DNA of 64,000 nt, taken from positions 572,333,241 through 572,397,240 of the forward strand of contig NC_081410.1 in the NCBI RefSeq assembly GCF_030272615.1, in the 5' to 3' direction. Positions 35,249-45,393 of the stretch are shown here, in pieces (the stretch's first letter is position 1; the number at the start of each line of letters is the position of its first letter). The translations under genes were made by a program, and so were the position numbers. The DNA is from Cryptomeria japonica. Lineage: Eukaryota; Streptophyta; Pinopsida; Cupressales; Cupressaceae. The notes beneath the pieces are model-generated. The model was not told the DNA's origin and searched no databases. It saw only the letters and a list, made by a program, of their open reading frames with translations.

Positions 35249-36791
35249 TGTTGGCAATATTGCATTATAATAGACAATGAAAGATTGTTGGCATTTCATA
35301 AGGATATTGAGAAGGTTGTTGATGATTATGGATATAACTGATTAAGGATTTTTATTGTCTTGATATTATTATTTTGTCATTGATGTCAAGAAATTGATTT
35401 TCTAATTCAGTATGATGTTGCCATATCTTGAGAAGTATGATTTAAAGAATATAAAGATGTCGTTAAAAGACATAGGAAAGATTATGATGAATAAGGGGAT
35501 GATTTAAGGTATTCAATGGGCAACTACTATTGAGTCAGACAATGATGAGATCATGATGTTTAGATTGTTTTAACATCATACATATGTTGTAAATTGTAAG
35601 GATAATACTATACTATGTTACCAAGCAAAGAACCTAGTCGGTAAACCCTAAGGAACCTAGTTAGTAAACCCTAAGGTTATCGCTATTGGTTAATGAAGGC
35701 AGAATGTCTACCGAGTAAAGTTTAGTATTCATTGAGTTATAACCGAGTTGTAACCGAGCTATAACAGAATGCATTAAATGTTTGCATGCGTTATTTAATG
35801 AAGCTGATGAGCTAGAATTGATTTAATGATTAGTAAGTTGTGCATGAAGTTTGTTAATGAATCTAAGGTAATGGAAAGTTGGCATGAAGATCTATAGTGT
35901 AGATTGAACCGCAATACCTTGGCACAAGTTCCAAGAAATATATGCAAGTTCCTAGGCAAGGTAAAACATTTTCAAATTGAAAGATGCATTGAACCTAGAC
36001 AAGATTGAAGATCTGATGGCTATGATTTCTCATGGGAAATGTGATCAAGGAGATTAAGCGGTTACCTAATTGTTTATAAATAGGAAACCATTGATAAACA
36101 ATGTATGCAGGCAAGTGTATGCACAAGGATGCTACATAGTGATTATCGAGCACAGAAGCTTGAAGACCTGTTTGAATAACAGAGTATAGAAGCCCAATAA
36201 ATAGACAAGATTAGTTCTATGTCTAGATTGTATTGAACAAATAGGAATCTGCTTTAGCATTTTAGATGTGAAGTTGCAGATAGATTTTTATTATTGTTAT
36301 TTTGTGAAAGTGAAAGAAAATCTCTTAACCGAGTGGACTTAACAGTCTTATTTGTAAAACCCTCTAGCAAGGTGACATTCTGATTGAGTGTTTAAAATCC
36401 TTTAACAAGGTCACTTCTAACAAGGTGAAGATCCTAATAGTTCTGAGGGAAATCTCTTAACCGGGTCACATCTAGCAATGTGTTTGTAATCTTTAACAGG
36501 ATTTGCTTTTAACTGAGCATACTCTAGAAGAGTATATTTCTTAGTGGGTCTGAAATCCCACAGTGGTTTTTCCCTATTTGAGTTTCCATGTTAAATCTGG
36601 TGTTATGAGGTTTATGATGTTTATATGCTTTTGAGTTTGCATGTTTAATAGTTTTGGTTATATTACTGTAGTATATGTTACCAAGGTTGAATCCGGTGTT
36701 TTTATGGATGATTAAGTTTGTATGATTCACCCCCCCACTCTCATATTGTTGGCTATTGGATCTGTACTTATATTAAGTATCAGAACTATCA
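35249..36791 (+). repeat. Element C 3' LTR
   Basis: 1543 bases from TGTTGGCAAT to CTATCA, the pair of 6833-8379. The right flank ACTTC compares with TCTTC on the left. Confidence 0.9.
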
Positions 36792-37124
36792 ACTTCTACT
36801 TATATCTAAAATCTTATAAAAAAAATATTATGATTCGATTGTGGTTACGGTGGTCAAACAAAGACTTGCTTCTTATCTCTTTCCTAAAATTTTAGTACTA
36901 CTGCATTGAAATTTCAAATTTTGGTCAAATAGATTTAATTATTTTTAGAAATCAACTAGTAGCTTAGAAACTAAATTCAATTTTCTACAGATTCTATTCT
37001 TAGATATTTTTTAAATAATATTGGTAACTTATTCCAATTTTTATGGCAAGTTACCTAACTCTGTTTTTCTGATTTTTATTGCAACTTAAGGCCTATTTGT
37101 CCCACCATGATCCCGCACATACCC
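36792..37124. mobile_element. MITE-like repeat F, copy 1, right part
   Basis: It continues 6521-6832 after the insertion of C and aligns with 53273-53608. It ends ATCCCGCACATACCC, the inverted repeat of the left end. Non-coding. Confidence 0.55.
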
Positions 37125-37392
37125 CCTCTCCTTTTCCCTTTCTCTCCCTATCTAGATCAGTTTCCCCTTATCCCCCCCCTCTCTCTCCTAAACAAAGCAT
37201 CAAATATCAAACATTATCCAATATCTGACATCTTTTATTATTAATATATTAATAATATATAATTATATTTTGTATATTAATTTAATAATATATTATATAT
37301 TAATATATTAATGCTATATATAATAATATATTATATATGTAGACAACTTGAATTATCTTAGCTTAATTAAATAAATATTTTATTTATTTAAT
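37125..37392. other. AT-rich spacer
   Basis: A pyrimidine-rich start (37125-37190), then TA-rich sequence with many TATTAATATATTAA words (37236-37345). No gene seen. Confidence 0.6.
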
Positions 37393-37409
37393 TGGTCTCA
37401 CTCTCTATT

Positions 37410-37637
37410 TTTTTTTGTTGTTGTCAGGGTATCCCTGTGGCCCTAGCCCATCATGCCCCAACCTTACCCTAGTTCAGGCAAAGGGCAACCTGAGGGCGAG
37501 ACTAATACCTATGGTCATGGTACCATCAGCACTTTCCCCAAGTGTTTGTGGCAGAATAACTTTGGGAGAGAGAGTCAAACCCAAGACCCCAGGGAGCAAA
37601 CCTGAGACTTAAGACCAACTACTCTAACCCATGGGGG
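37410..37637 (-). mobile_element. tRNA-derived SINE, minus strand
   Basis: On the minus strand the head at 37637 has a pol III A box TAGAGTAGTTGG (37615-37626) and a B box GGTTTGACTCT (37571-37581), about 34 bases apart. The body ends CCCTGACAACAAC plus an A run (37410-37425). TGGTCTCACTCTCTATT (37393-37409) after the tail matches TGGTCCCACTTCCTCTATT at 44197-44215, now on the far side of element G. So the SINE duplicated its target on insertion and G later landed at its head. Confidence 0.75.
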
Positions 37638-37642
37638 TGGTT

Positions 37643-38448
37643 TGTTGGAAAATGCACACTCCAATGAGAGATTGTAGGTGATTGAAGATTTTGTCATTGA
37701 TGGCAACCTTACAATCTTATGACACTAGCAAGGCAATCCACCGGCACCAGCAAAGTTAGATTCTACACCGGCACACAAACCACCAACACCGGCAGTGAAA
37801 GGAAGCACACCGGTACAGAAGCTGACAGGAATTTTCTTTATAATTTATTTTGTTTATTATTGTAAAATCATTGTAAGCCAACTTGGAAAATTGTAAAATG
37901 ACTCACACATATAAGAGATCATTGTAGAACAAATAGGTAATGCATGGAGAAATGTAATTAAGCGAACTAAGGTAGACTTATTATGCGAATTATAGGTTAA
38001 GGGTTTATGTAAGAAGCAGAGCTATAAACCGGTACTGGATCTGGCATAGTAGATGCTATTTTGAAGCAGTACAAAACATTGGATTTATATAATCCATTTT
38101 GTAAGTCAGTGAGACTTCCCATTTTGTAATTGAATAGTGAGCTCTAGGCACTTGGCCTTCCTGCATGTGCAGGCCCCTCTTGTAGCAGTAATATTCTCTT
38201 ATTGGCCAGTAAGTGAATATTGTGGGTCACAAATCCCACTGAGGTTTTTCCCACACCGGGTTTCCTCATTAAACTACTGTGTTATGGTGTGTTTTTCATG
38301 TGGTTGCTGTTATCTTTGTTCATTGCATTATTTCTTGTTTATCGGTATACAATATTAATATGCTTTACATGTTTTAAGTCAAGAAAATCAACAAACTGGT
38401 TAGATACCGATTCACTCCCCCCTCTCAGTATCTGTGGGAATCCTAACA
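37643..38448 (+). repeat. Element G 5' LTR
   Basis: 806 bases. U3 has TTTTGTCATTGATGGCAACC (about 37690-37710). The downstream part has AGTGAGCTCTAGGCACTTGG (about 38135-38155) and GAGGTTTTTCCC (about 38240-38252), then GGGTTTCC. Confidence 0.9.
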
Positions 38449-38450
38449 AT

Positions 38451-38462
38451 TGGTATCAGAGC
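38451..38462 (+). promoter_or_regulatory. Element G primer binding site
   Basis: TGGTATCAGAGC, two bases inside the LTR, is a perfect match to the initiator-Met tRNA complement used by plant copia elements. Confidence 0.92.
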
Positions 38463-38519
38463 TTGGTCCTCTATTTTCATAAGCCTAATAGCTTGACGAA
38501 GATCTTGACACCGGTAGAG

Positions 38520-39657
38520 ATGGAAAACTTGATGAAGCAACTAGAAGGAGCTCTCTTAGACTATGATGCAGAAAAATTGAAAAATATCAAACTTGAAGAT
38601 GATCTAAAGGCTGCTCAGGATATTATTCAAGCACTTCAAGAAAATCTTACTATTTCAAGAAACAAGAGAAGAGAATTTTGTGAAAAGACGCAAAATGAGA
38701 ATGATGAAAAGGAAACTCTTAGTGATCTGATGAATAAGCTGAAACAAGAAAACATGACAACAAAGAATGAGATGTAGGATATGACTATGAGATTTTGTAA
38801 AGAAATTGAAGATAGAAAGAAGAATGAAGAAGACTTGACTAGAAGACTGAATGATGCTGCAAATGAAAACACAAGACTTAGTTATGAAAATGATATGTTG
38901 AAGACAGATCTAATACATGCACAAAATGACTCAAATGAACTCATGAGACAAAAAGGTATCTTGGAAGGAGAACTGGCTGCTGCAAATCAACATAAAGAAA
39001 AATTCAAGAAAAGCTCAGAAGAACTTGGTGACTTGTTGAAGAATCAGAAACCTAATGGTGACACTAATGGTCTTGGCTTTGAAACTGGTGAAAGCTCCGG
39101 TACTACAAACACATAAGATCATGGAAAACCGGTAAGACAACCTACTTCTTATAAATTTAATGGCAAATGCTTTAACTGTAATAAGTATGGTCATAGATAA
39201 AATCAATGTAGATCTAGAAATTATCAGAATACCAGTACACCGACTGGTCAATGTTAAAAAATGCAATAAAGTTGGTCATAATTCTGAAAATTGCAGAATG
39301 AATGTGAGATGTTATATTTGTGGAAGATTTGGACATTTATCTAATCAATGCAAAACACAAACTGGCATAGGTTATGGGAAAGCTATTCAGAAAAATAATG
39401 TGACTTGTTATGCCTGTAACAAGATTGGACATATTGCAAAATTTTGTAGAAGTAAGTCCTCACCAGTAAACAACAATGGTGCTAGTTTGAAAGGTAAAGA
39501 AAAGGTTGAAAAAGCAAAGAAGGAATTCTCAAAACAATGGATCAGGAAATCAAAACTAAATCTTGATAGGAATAATCCTCCACTAGCAGAACAGAGTAAC
39601 ACTCCACTGATAGAAGAAAGTAACACTCCACCGGCAGGACAGTCTTCATCTAACTAA
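38520..39657 (+). pseudogene. Element G ORF1: coiled-coil, four-zinc-knuckle gag-like protein
   Basis: ATG 38520 is the first good start after the PBS. One frame runs to 39116 with an internal TAG (38775-38777); the knuckle region continues one frame over. The first ~190 residues are highly charged and heptad-like (DYDAEKLKNIKLEDDLKAAQ; RRLNDAANENTRLSYENDML), a strong coiled coil. Four CCHC knuckles follow: CFNCNKYGHR*NQC (about 39172-39213, stop inside), a second with its first cysteine displaced by an extra base (KCNKVGHNSENC, about 39262-39297), then perfect CYICGRFGHLSNQC (about 39312-39353) and CYACNKIGHIAKFC (about 39408-39449). It probably binds RNA and forms or joins particles. Four knuckles is more than the one or two usual in copia gag. 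Confidence 0.8.
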
Positions 39658-39961
39658 AGAAAATTTCTTTGAGGGTTCGGCAAACAAATGTGAAACATGC
39701 TATTATTCCCTCGGTTGATGGTAAGAAGTTAAAATTACTTCTATACCAGTAGATATGTTAAGTGATTACTTAACTGACAAGCATTAAATATGGTGGTTGG
39801 CAAAATTAACATTATAAATCAGTGTTTTTGGCTCCATTCCACTTCACCGAGCATTCAAACATTCGAAGAGTGTGAAAATTCTGAGCAAAGGCATTTCGAG
39901 CAAAGTAGCAAAGCAATTTAGCAATAAATCATTCCTAAGGTAGAGAAAGGTATTTATAATC
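39658..39961 (+). promoter_or_regulatory. Spacer between ORF1 and ORF2 with a TATA-like box
   Basis: TATAAAT at 39813-39819 lies 143 bases before the ORF2 start, after a GC-poor stretch and before a leader without ATG for most of its length. The layout resembles a gene promoter with a short 5' leader. No splice site is obvious. Sequence pattern only. Confidence 0.3.
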
Positions 39962-42900
39962 ATGGCATCTTCTTTTGTACCTAAATTCATACCAAACCCT
40001 ACTGTAGTCGAAGTAATCAAATGCCCTAGGCCCGTATTTCAGTTAGTTCCTGAAATAGCTAAGAAGGATGACAATATTGGTGCATTTTCTCAAATCCCCA
40101 AAGCAGTAGTTTTTGTAGAAGACCCTAGAATGTACATTCATTGCCACATAGAAGAATTAGGTGATGAGGAAATTAAGAACATATATAAGACTGTAATTTG
40201 TGATGGTTCTGGTAATGTGAAACCTGAACACAAAGTAGTCGAAACCCTAGGATTCACTGAAATCCTTAGTATTTCAGAATTCCCTAAGGAAGTGATAAAG
40301 ATAGTGTTGACCAGGGTTCATGGTGAATTTTTCTAGCTGGATTCAATTCACAAAATAACTAAAGAGGTAGTAAAAGTTGTAACAGGGTTACCTTCCACTA
40401 ATAACAGACCTGATAAGACAAAGAAGGTCTCAAATGACCTAGTGACAAACTTGATAGGAGCAACATCTGACAAGAGATCTTTAAGAGTGAATGATGTAAC
40501 CGACATCAATATCAGATTCATTAGCATGATTTTAGGGTATAAAATAACACATGCAAATAGGTTAAACTCAGTTTCTAGTTTATGCATAAAGAGTACTTAT
40601 GACATGATCAATGATAATGCAAAAATTGATGTGTGTGAATGGTTGAAGGATGAACTAATTGACAATCTTGGAAAGATCAAGAAAGACAAAAAGGGGACAT
40701 TTAGATTTGGTAACCTACTTGTCTGTTTAATGCTTCATATAACAAAATAGGTGCCTGGTATAGGTAACAAGAATCTTGGTTTTGACATACCGGTAGGCAA
40801 ACAACTGTTTGATTTACTGCACAACATGGGTGAAAACAGAGAAAATAATATTAATGAATACTTTCAAGCATTGAAGGCCCAGATGAACACTAGAGTAAGA
40901 TTATCACAGACAATTGTAGATAAGTATAAGGATGAAATATGCTTTGTTATTAAAAAGGATGAGATTGGGATGGAAGCAATTATCCCAAGAACCATTTGGG
41001 CTACTGAAATGGGTTATGAAACCGATGACAACATAATTGAAACATATGCAAAAGCCCTTCTGGAAGCACCTAAGGAACCAAAAGAAGAGGTATTTGGCAG
41101 TGCTGAGACTATTGAGAATCAAATTCAATCAAAGAAAAGAGTAAAGAAGGTAGAAGCAACAGTGAGAAGAGGATCAAGGTAGGCTAAGGCTATCAAAGAA
41201 GATGTACTTAAACAAACCGGTATCACTGAAGATGAGTTACAAGCACAACAACCAGAAACTCACCTTTCACCGGTAGCAACTTCTTTGGAAAGTGACATTC
41301 CAATTGCATTTAAAAGAGTTGTGAGGAAAAGACAACCTTCACCGGTATCCACACCTTCTCCTAGAAGAACCAGACAAAAACAACAAGCAGTAAGGCCCCC
41401 GACTAAGAAGATAACTCCAAAGAAGGAAAAGTTAACACCAAAGAAAAGGACTCAACAAAATATTGCTCCAATTGACAAACTACTAGATGAAATAATAGAG
41501 GATGGACAGCTAAAAAACATCAACAAACTATATGATACATTATCAATTGATGACAAGGAGAAAGTTGAAAATAGTGTAATTGTACACTTGGATATAGATA
41601 TAAGAAATTTTTGATGCAAAATGTAGATGAAGTACCGTAGAACTATTTAAGAGACTTGAAGCTAGAAGGAAAGTTGTTATAAAACTTGACAAGAAAATAA
41701 AAATTGAGAAACTACTTGCTATTTATTTTGTTAACTCACCAAAGGAGATAGATGATATGATCTCAGAGGCTAACCAGATAGTATTCTCAACTGCACACCG
41801 ACATGTAGCACTTATGGTTGGTAGAGTAAATGAGGTTGCCAAGGAAACTGCTAATGCATGGGACATATTCCTTGTTGAGAAAGAAAAGCAAGAAGAGTAT
41901 AGAAATCCTAAACCTATCAAAGTATATGAGAAAGATAAGGATAAGGGTAAAGGCAAGATTGGTGGACCTCTAAGCATAAAAATAAAACATAACTTGTCCC
42001 CACCACCTCTAAATACTCCACCGGTAGTTACAAATGAAAGTCAACTGGCTAATGAGAGTATGGAGTACCACAAGAGGACACAAATCCAAACTCTAAGGTG
42101 TTATACACAGTTGACATTGATACTTAGAAAGTTAACATTGTGGTAGATAAGGACACAACTGGAAAGACAGATATGGCTAGTGAGTCACCAGTAACAGATA
42201 ACATAGAAGGTAAATCGGTAGATGGTAACATAGAACAACAAGTAGAGCAAAAGGCTCCATCACAGGAGCAGGTTCACACAAAGTCAGTACCACTGACATC
42301 AACTGAGCAAGACAAACCTTTGTTTAAAGAAATGGAAACACAAACTGACCTACTAGAGGTCACCACAAGAAAGGATATTGCTTCCACCGGCGGGATACAG
42401 AGTTTTGGCACTTCAAATGCAGAATTCAAATCAACTAATGTAACAGAAGTTCTTTTGGACTCCTTAAAGAAAATAACTGATTGTAGCTCACAAGCATACA
42501 AGGCTATATATGATACAATTCCAATTTTGAAAATGATAGCTCCAAAATGTAATGTAGACAATAAAGATTATTTGAGTCAACTTGACATTTTGTATAAGTA
42601 TATTACTGACAACACTGTGATAGTTGAACAAATAAAAGAGGAAGCATTCAAGGAGAGGTTAGAAAAAGAAAAACACAAATTCTTTGAGGAAGAAATAAAG
42701 AAGTGTACAAGGTAGTTTGACACACTTCTACCAGAATTATGTAGCACATTAAAGGAATTCAAAACTTTGTACAGAGATACTTGTAAGACTAACTTTTTGA
42801 CAGTTGATATAAACAAGAAGATTAGGAAGATACAGGAGGAAATAAATCAACTAGCTAACAATTTTATTAATTCATCTGATTCATTATCAGTTTTTGAGCA

Positions 42901-43177
42901 GAAGATAATAGGTTTTGAGGAAGAAATAGTTAAGCTGGAAAGAGAAAAGGAAAGAATAAAAGGTAAGGCTAAGGATCTTAAATGGAGACTAAGTCCACAA
43001 CTGGACTACCTCACCACCTTAAGGAAAGAAATATCTAATGCCCTGATTCAAGGACAGAAAACACCGGTAGAGCAAATGCAACACCTCACCGGTACAGTTC
43101 AAAGGATAGAGACTGCAATAAAAGATAGTAAAAATTTCATTGAGAACTTGAATCTGGTTTTGGCAGATCTTTTTTAG
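39962..43177 (+). pseudogene. Element G ORF2: large protein of unknown function
   Basis: ATG 39962 opens a frame that reaches 43177 (about 1070 codons), broken by stops near 40336, 41182 and 42715, another in-frame stop near 40748, and a temporary shift at about 41614-42140. N-terminal ~260 residues: mixed alpha/beta look (FVPKFIPNPTVVEVIKCPRP; ITKEVVKVVTGLP; CEWLKDELIDNLGKIKKDKK), no known motif. Middle: Pro/Ser- and Lys/Arg-rich tract (SPVSTPSPRRTRQKQQ; KKITPKKEKLTPKKRTQQ, about 41335-41460). C-terminal third: predicted helical, ending in a coiled coil (FEEEIVKLEREKERIKGKAK). No protease, RT or integrase motif. About 450 codons are conserved in element M (62446-64000, minus). A P-rich then coiled-coil layout recalls Sirevirus env-like proteins, but I see no membrane segment; that link is speculative. 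Confidence 0.75.
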
Positions 43178-43412
43178 ATTGTAACCAACTGGTTCCAAGG
43201 TTGAAATAGGAAACTACACTCTATTGACACTTTGACAACCTTTTGTCATTGATGCCAAAGGGGGAGTAGTGGTATGAGAAAAATCCAATAACTTAGGGAT
43301 CATTTGCTCAGGGGGAGCACACATTTTTGGTAACAATTTTTTGGACTTCAATTTTTGGATACACTTCTGAATTTTTCTCATGAGTGTTACCATCAATGCC
43401 AAAGGGGGAGAT
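43178..43412 (+). other. Element G 3' untranslated part with two polypurine modules
   Basis: Module 1 at 43239-43267 (CCTTTTGTCATTGATGCCAA, then AGGGGGAG) and module 2 at 43391-43412 (CATCAATGCCAAAGGGGGAG, then AT) touching the 3' LTR. Confidence 0.85.
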
Positions 43413-44196
43413 TGTTGGCAAATGCACACTCCAATGAGACATTGTAGGTGATTGAAGGTTTTGTCATTGATGGCAACCTTACAATCCTATGACACCGGCA
43501 AGGCAATCCACCGACACCAGCACATAGACCACTGACACCGACAGTGAAAGGAAGCATACCGGCATAGAAGCCGACAGGAATTTTGTTTGTAATTTATTTT
43601 GTTTATTATTGTAAAATCATTGTAATTCGACTTGGCAAATTGTAAAATGACTCATATATATAAGAGATTATTGTAGAAAAAATATGTAATGCATGGAGGA
43701 ATGTAATTAAGTGAAATAAGGCAGACCTATTATGTGAATTATAGGTTAAGGGTTTATGTAAGAAGCAGAGCTATAAACGAGTATTGGATCTAGCATATTA
43801 GATGCTATTTTGAAGTAGTACAAGACATTGGATTTATATAATCCATTTTGTAAGTCAGTGAGACTTCCCATTTTGTAATTGAGTAGTGAGCTCTAGGCAC
43901 TTGGCCTTCCTGTATGTGTAGGCCCCTCTTGTAGTAGTAATATTCTCTTATTGGCCAGTAAGTGAATATTGTGGGTCATAAATCCCACTGAGGTTTTTCC
44001 CACACCGAGTTTCCTCATTAAACTATTGTGTTATGGTGTGTTTTTCATGTGGTTCCTGTTATCTTTGTTCATTGCATTATTTCTTGTTTACTGGTATACA
44101 GTATTAATATGCTTTACATGTTTTAAGTCAAGAAAATCAACAAACCAGTTAGATACTGATTCACCCCCCCTCTCAGTATTTGTGGGAATCCTAACA
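43413..44196 (+). repeat. Element G 3' LTR
   Basis: 784 bases, the pair of 37643-38448. It lacks part of the CACCGGCACC-rich U3 region of the 5' LTR (about 20 bases near 43505-43530). The right flank TGGTC begins the SINE target duplicate. Confidence 0.9.
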
Positions 44197-45153
44197 TGGT
44201 CCCACTTCCTCTATTTATTAAATAAATTTTTATGTATTTAATTAATTAATTATCTTTTCTCTTCATGACACATGTCAATTATCTCTTAATTTTCCACTAC
44301 TTACCCTCTTCATATTTTATTATTTCTTCTACCTACCCTTCAATCCTAGCCAACCATTTATTTCTTTCACCTCTTAATCCCATCCCTCCATTTTCTGAAG
44401 TGTCTTTTATATAATAGGATTCTTTCATCCTTATCAACCCTAACTAAATTCATCAAATCAATCACCTAATTAATGCGTCTATCAAGCTTTCTTGCGATCA
44501 AGTGACTTTACAAACACAATTTGTTATTTGTTGAGCTCTTGTGCACATACAAAAACCTAGGAGCAAATATATCAAACAACATCAATGTAGATAGGAGACA
44601 ATGGAGATTGAACCCTACTTGGCATGTGAATGGTATTATTACTTAAATTTGTTAATTTGCATGTTCTTAGGTATCTTCATTAGTGTATGGTGAATGTTTT
44701 TATTGTAGAACTAAGGATTGTTTGTGGTTGGATCTTTCTGGTTTTGCAATTATTTTTCATCATCATTTTTCACCTTACACAATATATTATTAAGTGTATT
44801 TATAAAAAAATAATAAAAAATAGATATCAGATTCATATATGATATCCAATATGTATCAGATATTCTATTCATATCATATATTTGATATTTCTAACAAAAA
44901 TTAGAAGCCTTGGTATTTTCCTTGGGAATGAATTGGGATTTGGCTAAGACATGCCAAACCTAGAAAGTCAACAAAAAAATGTGTTTTTGAGTCTTCCTTG
45001 ATTTTCCAGACTTCGCTCTAGTGGCTGACGACTTTTTTTTAGCTAAAATTTATGAAATGAAAAGATTTTTTAAAGGACATTCTTAACTTTCCAACAATAT
45101 AAGTTTTGCCTTATTTTGACTTTAATAAATAATTATTATTCATTTTCTAATTG
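44197..45153. other. AT-rich DNA without recognised gene
   Basis: It begins with the displaced SINE target duplicate (44197-44215). The rest is AT-rich, with a cluster of GATATC and ATATGAT palindromic words at 44823-44895. Open frames are short. No element ends found. Confidence 0.5.
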
Positions 45154-45191
45154 AATTCTGACTAAAGTCCTAATTGATAGGATGATTGAAA
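45154..45191. mobile_element. MITE-like repeat F, copy 2, left remnant
   Basis: GACTAAAGTCCTAATTGATA and GGATGATTGAAA match 6565-6595 of copy 1. The outer terminal repeat is missing. The TRIM J follows directly. Confidence 0.5.
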
Positions 45192-45350
45192 TGTTGGAAA
45201 CATGGTTGTCATTGCACCAAAAGATCGACCTATTAATTCCCTATACAACCACATAACACATAGAATCCATGGGAGGTAGTTAAACCATATCGCAAACCTA
45301 TTTCTTGTGCTAGACAACACAAGGAGACCAAGGGTGCACACTTTGCAACA
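45192..45350 (-). repeat. TRIM J 3' LTR
   Basis: 159 bases, pairing with 52877-53035. Both contain AACACAAGGAGACCAAGGGT and GCACAC, and differ by several substitutions. Confidence 0.85.
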
Positions 45351-45393
45351 ATCCCCCCAGTGCAAGTGGGGGGTTTGAACCCATGATCAAGCT

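Larger units (their letters stand above)
6833..36791 (+). mobile_element. Element C: Sirevirus-type Ty1/copia element, split by nested insertions
   Basis: LTRs at 6833-8379 and 35249-36791 start TGTTGGCAAT and end CTATCA. They differ at roughly 15 of the first 450 bases by eye, several being transitions. Flanks are TCTTC on the left and ACTTC on the right, a 5 bp target duplication with one mismatch. Order: PBS, gag, protease, integrase, RT, RNase H, polypurine modules, the copia order. The RNase H is interrupted between 12142 and 34349 by element D, with a perfect TAGGC duplication. Once nested DNA is removed the element is about 7.7 kb. Stops, frame changes and a changed integrase catalytic residue make it inactive. 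The doubled polypurine tract and RT style suggest the Sirevirus lineage. Confidence 0.88.
37643..44196 (+). mobile_element. Element G: pol-less LTR retrotransposon with two ORFs
   Basis: LTRs at 37643-38448 and 43413-44196 (TGTTGG...CTAACA), flanks TGGTT and TGGTC (5 bp duplication with one mismatch). The internal region has an initiator-Met PBS, ORF1 (coiled coil plus four zinc knuckles), ORF2 (~1070 codons, unknown) and two polypurine modules. No protease, integrase, RT or RNase H is present. It is a non-autonomous element whose priming sites resemble the Sirevirus-type copia elements here, which probably supply its enzymes. Element M at 61120-64000 is a diverged relative, so this is a family, not one deletion. 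Confidence 0.85.

Noticed and set aside
37571-37626. Possible tRNA gene from A and B box motifs
   Set aside because: No cloverleaf or anticodon arm is evident; the A-tail and target duplicates show a SINE.
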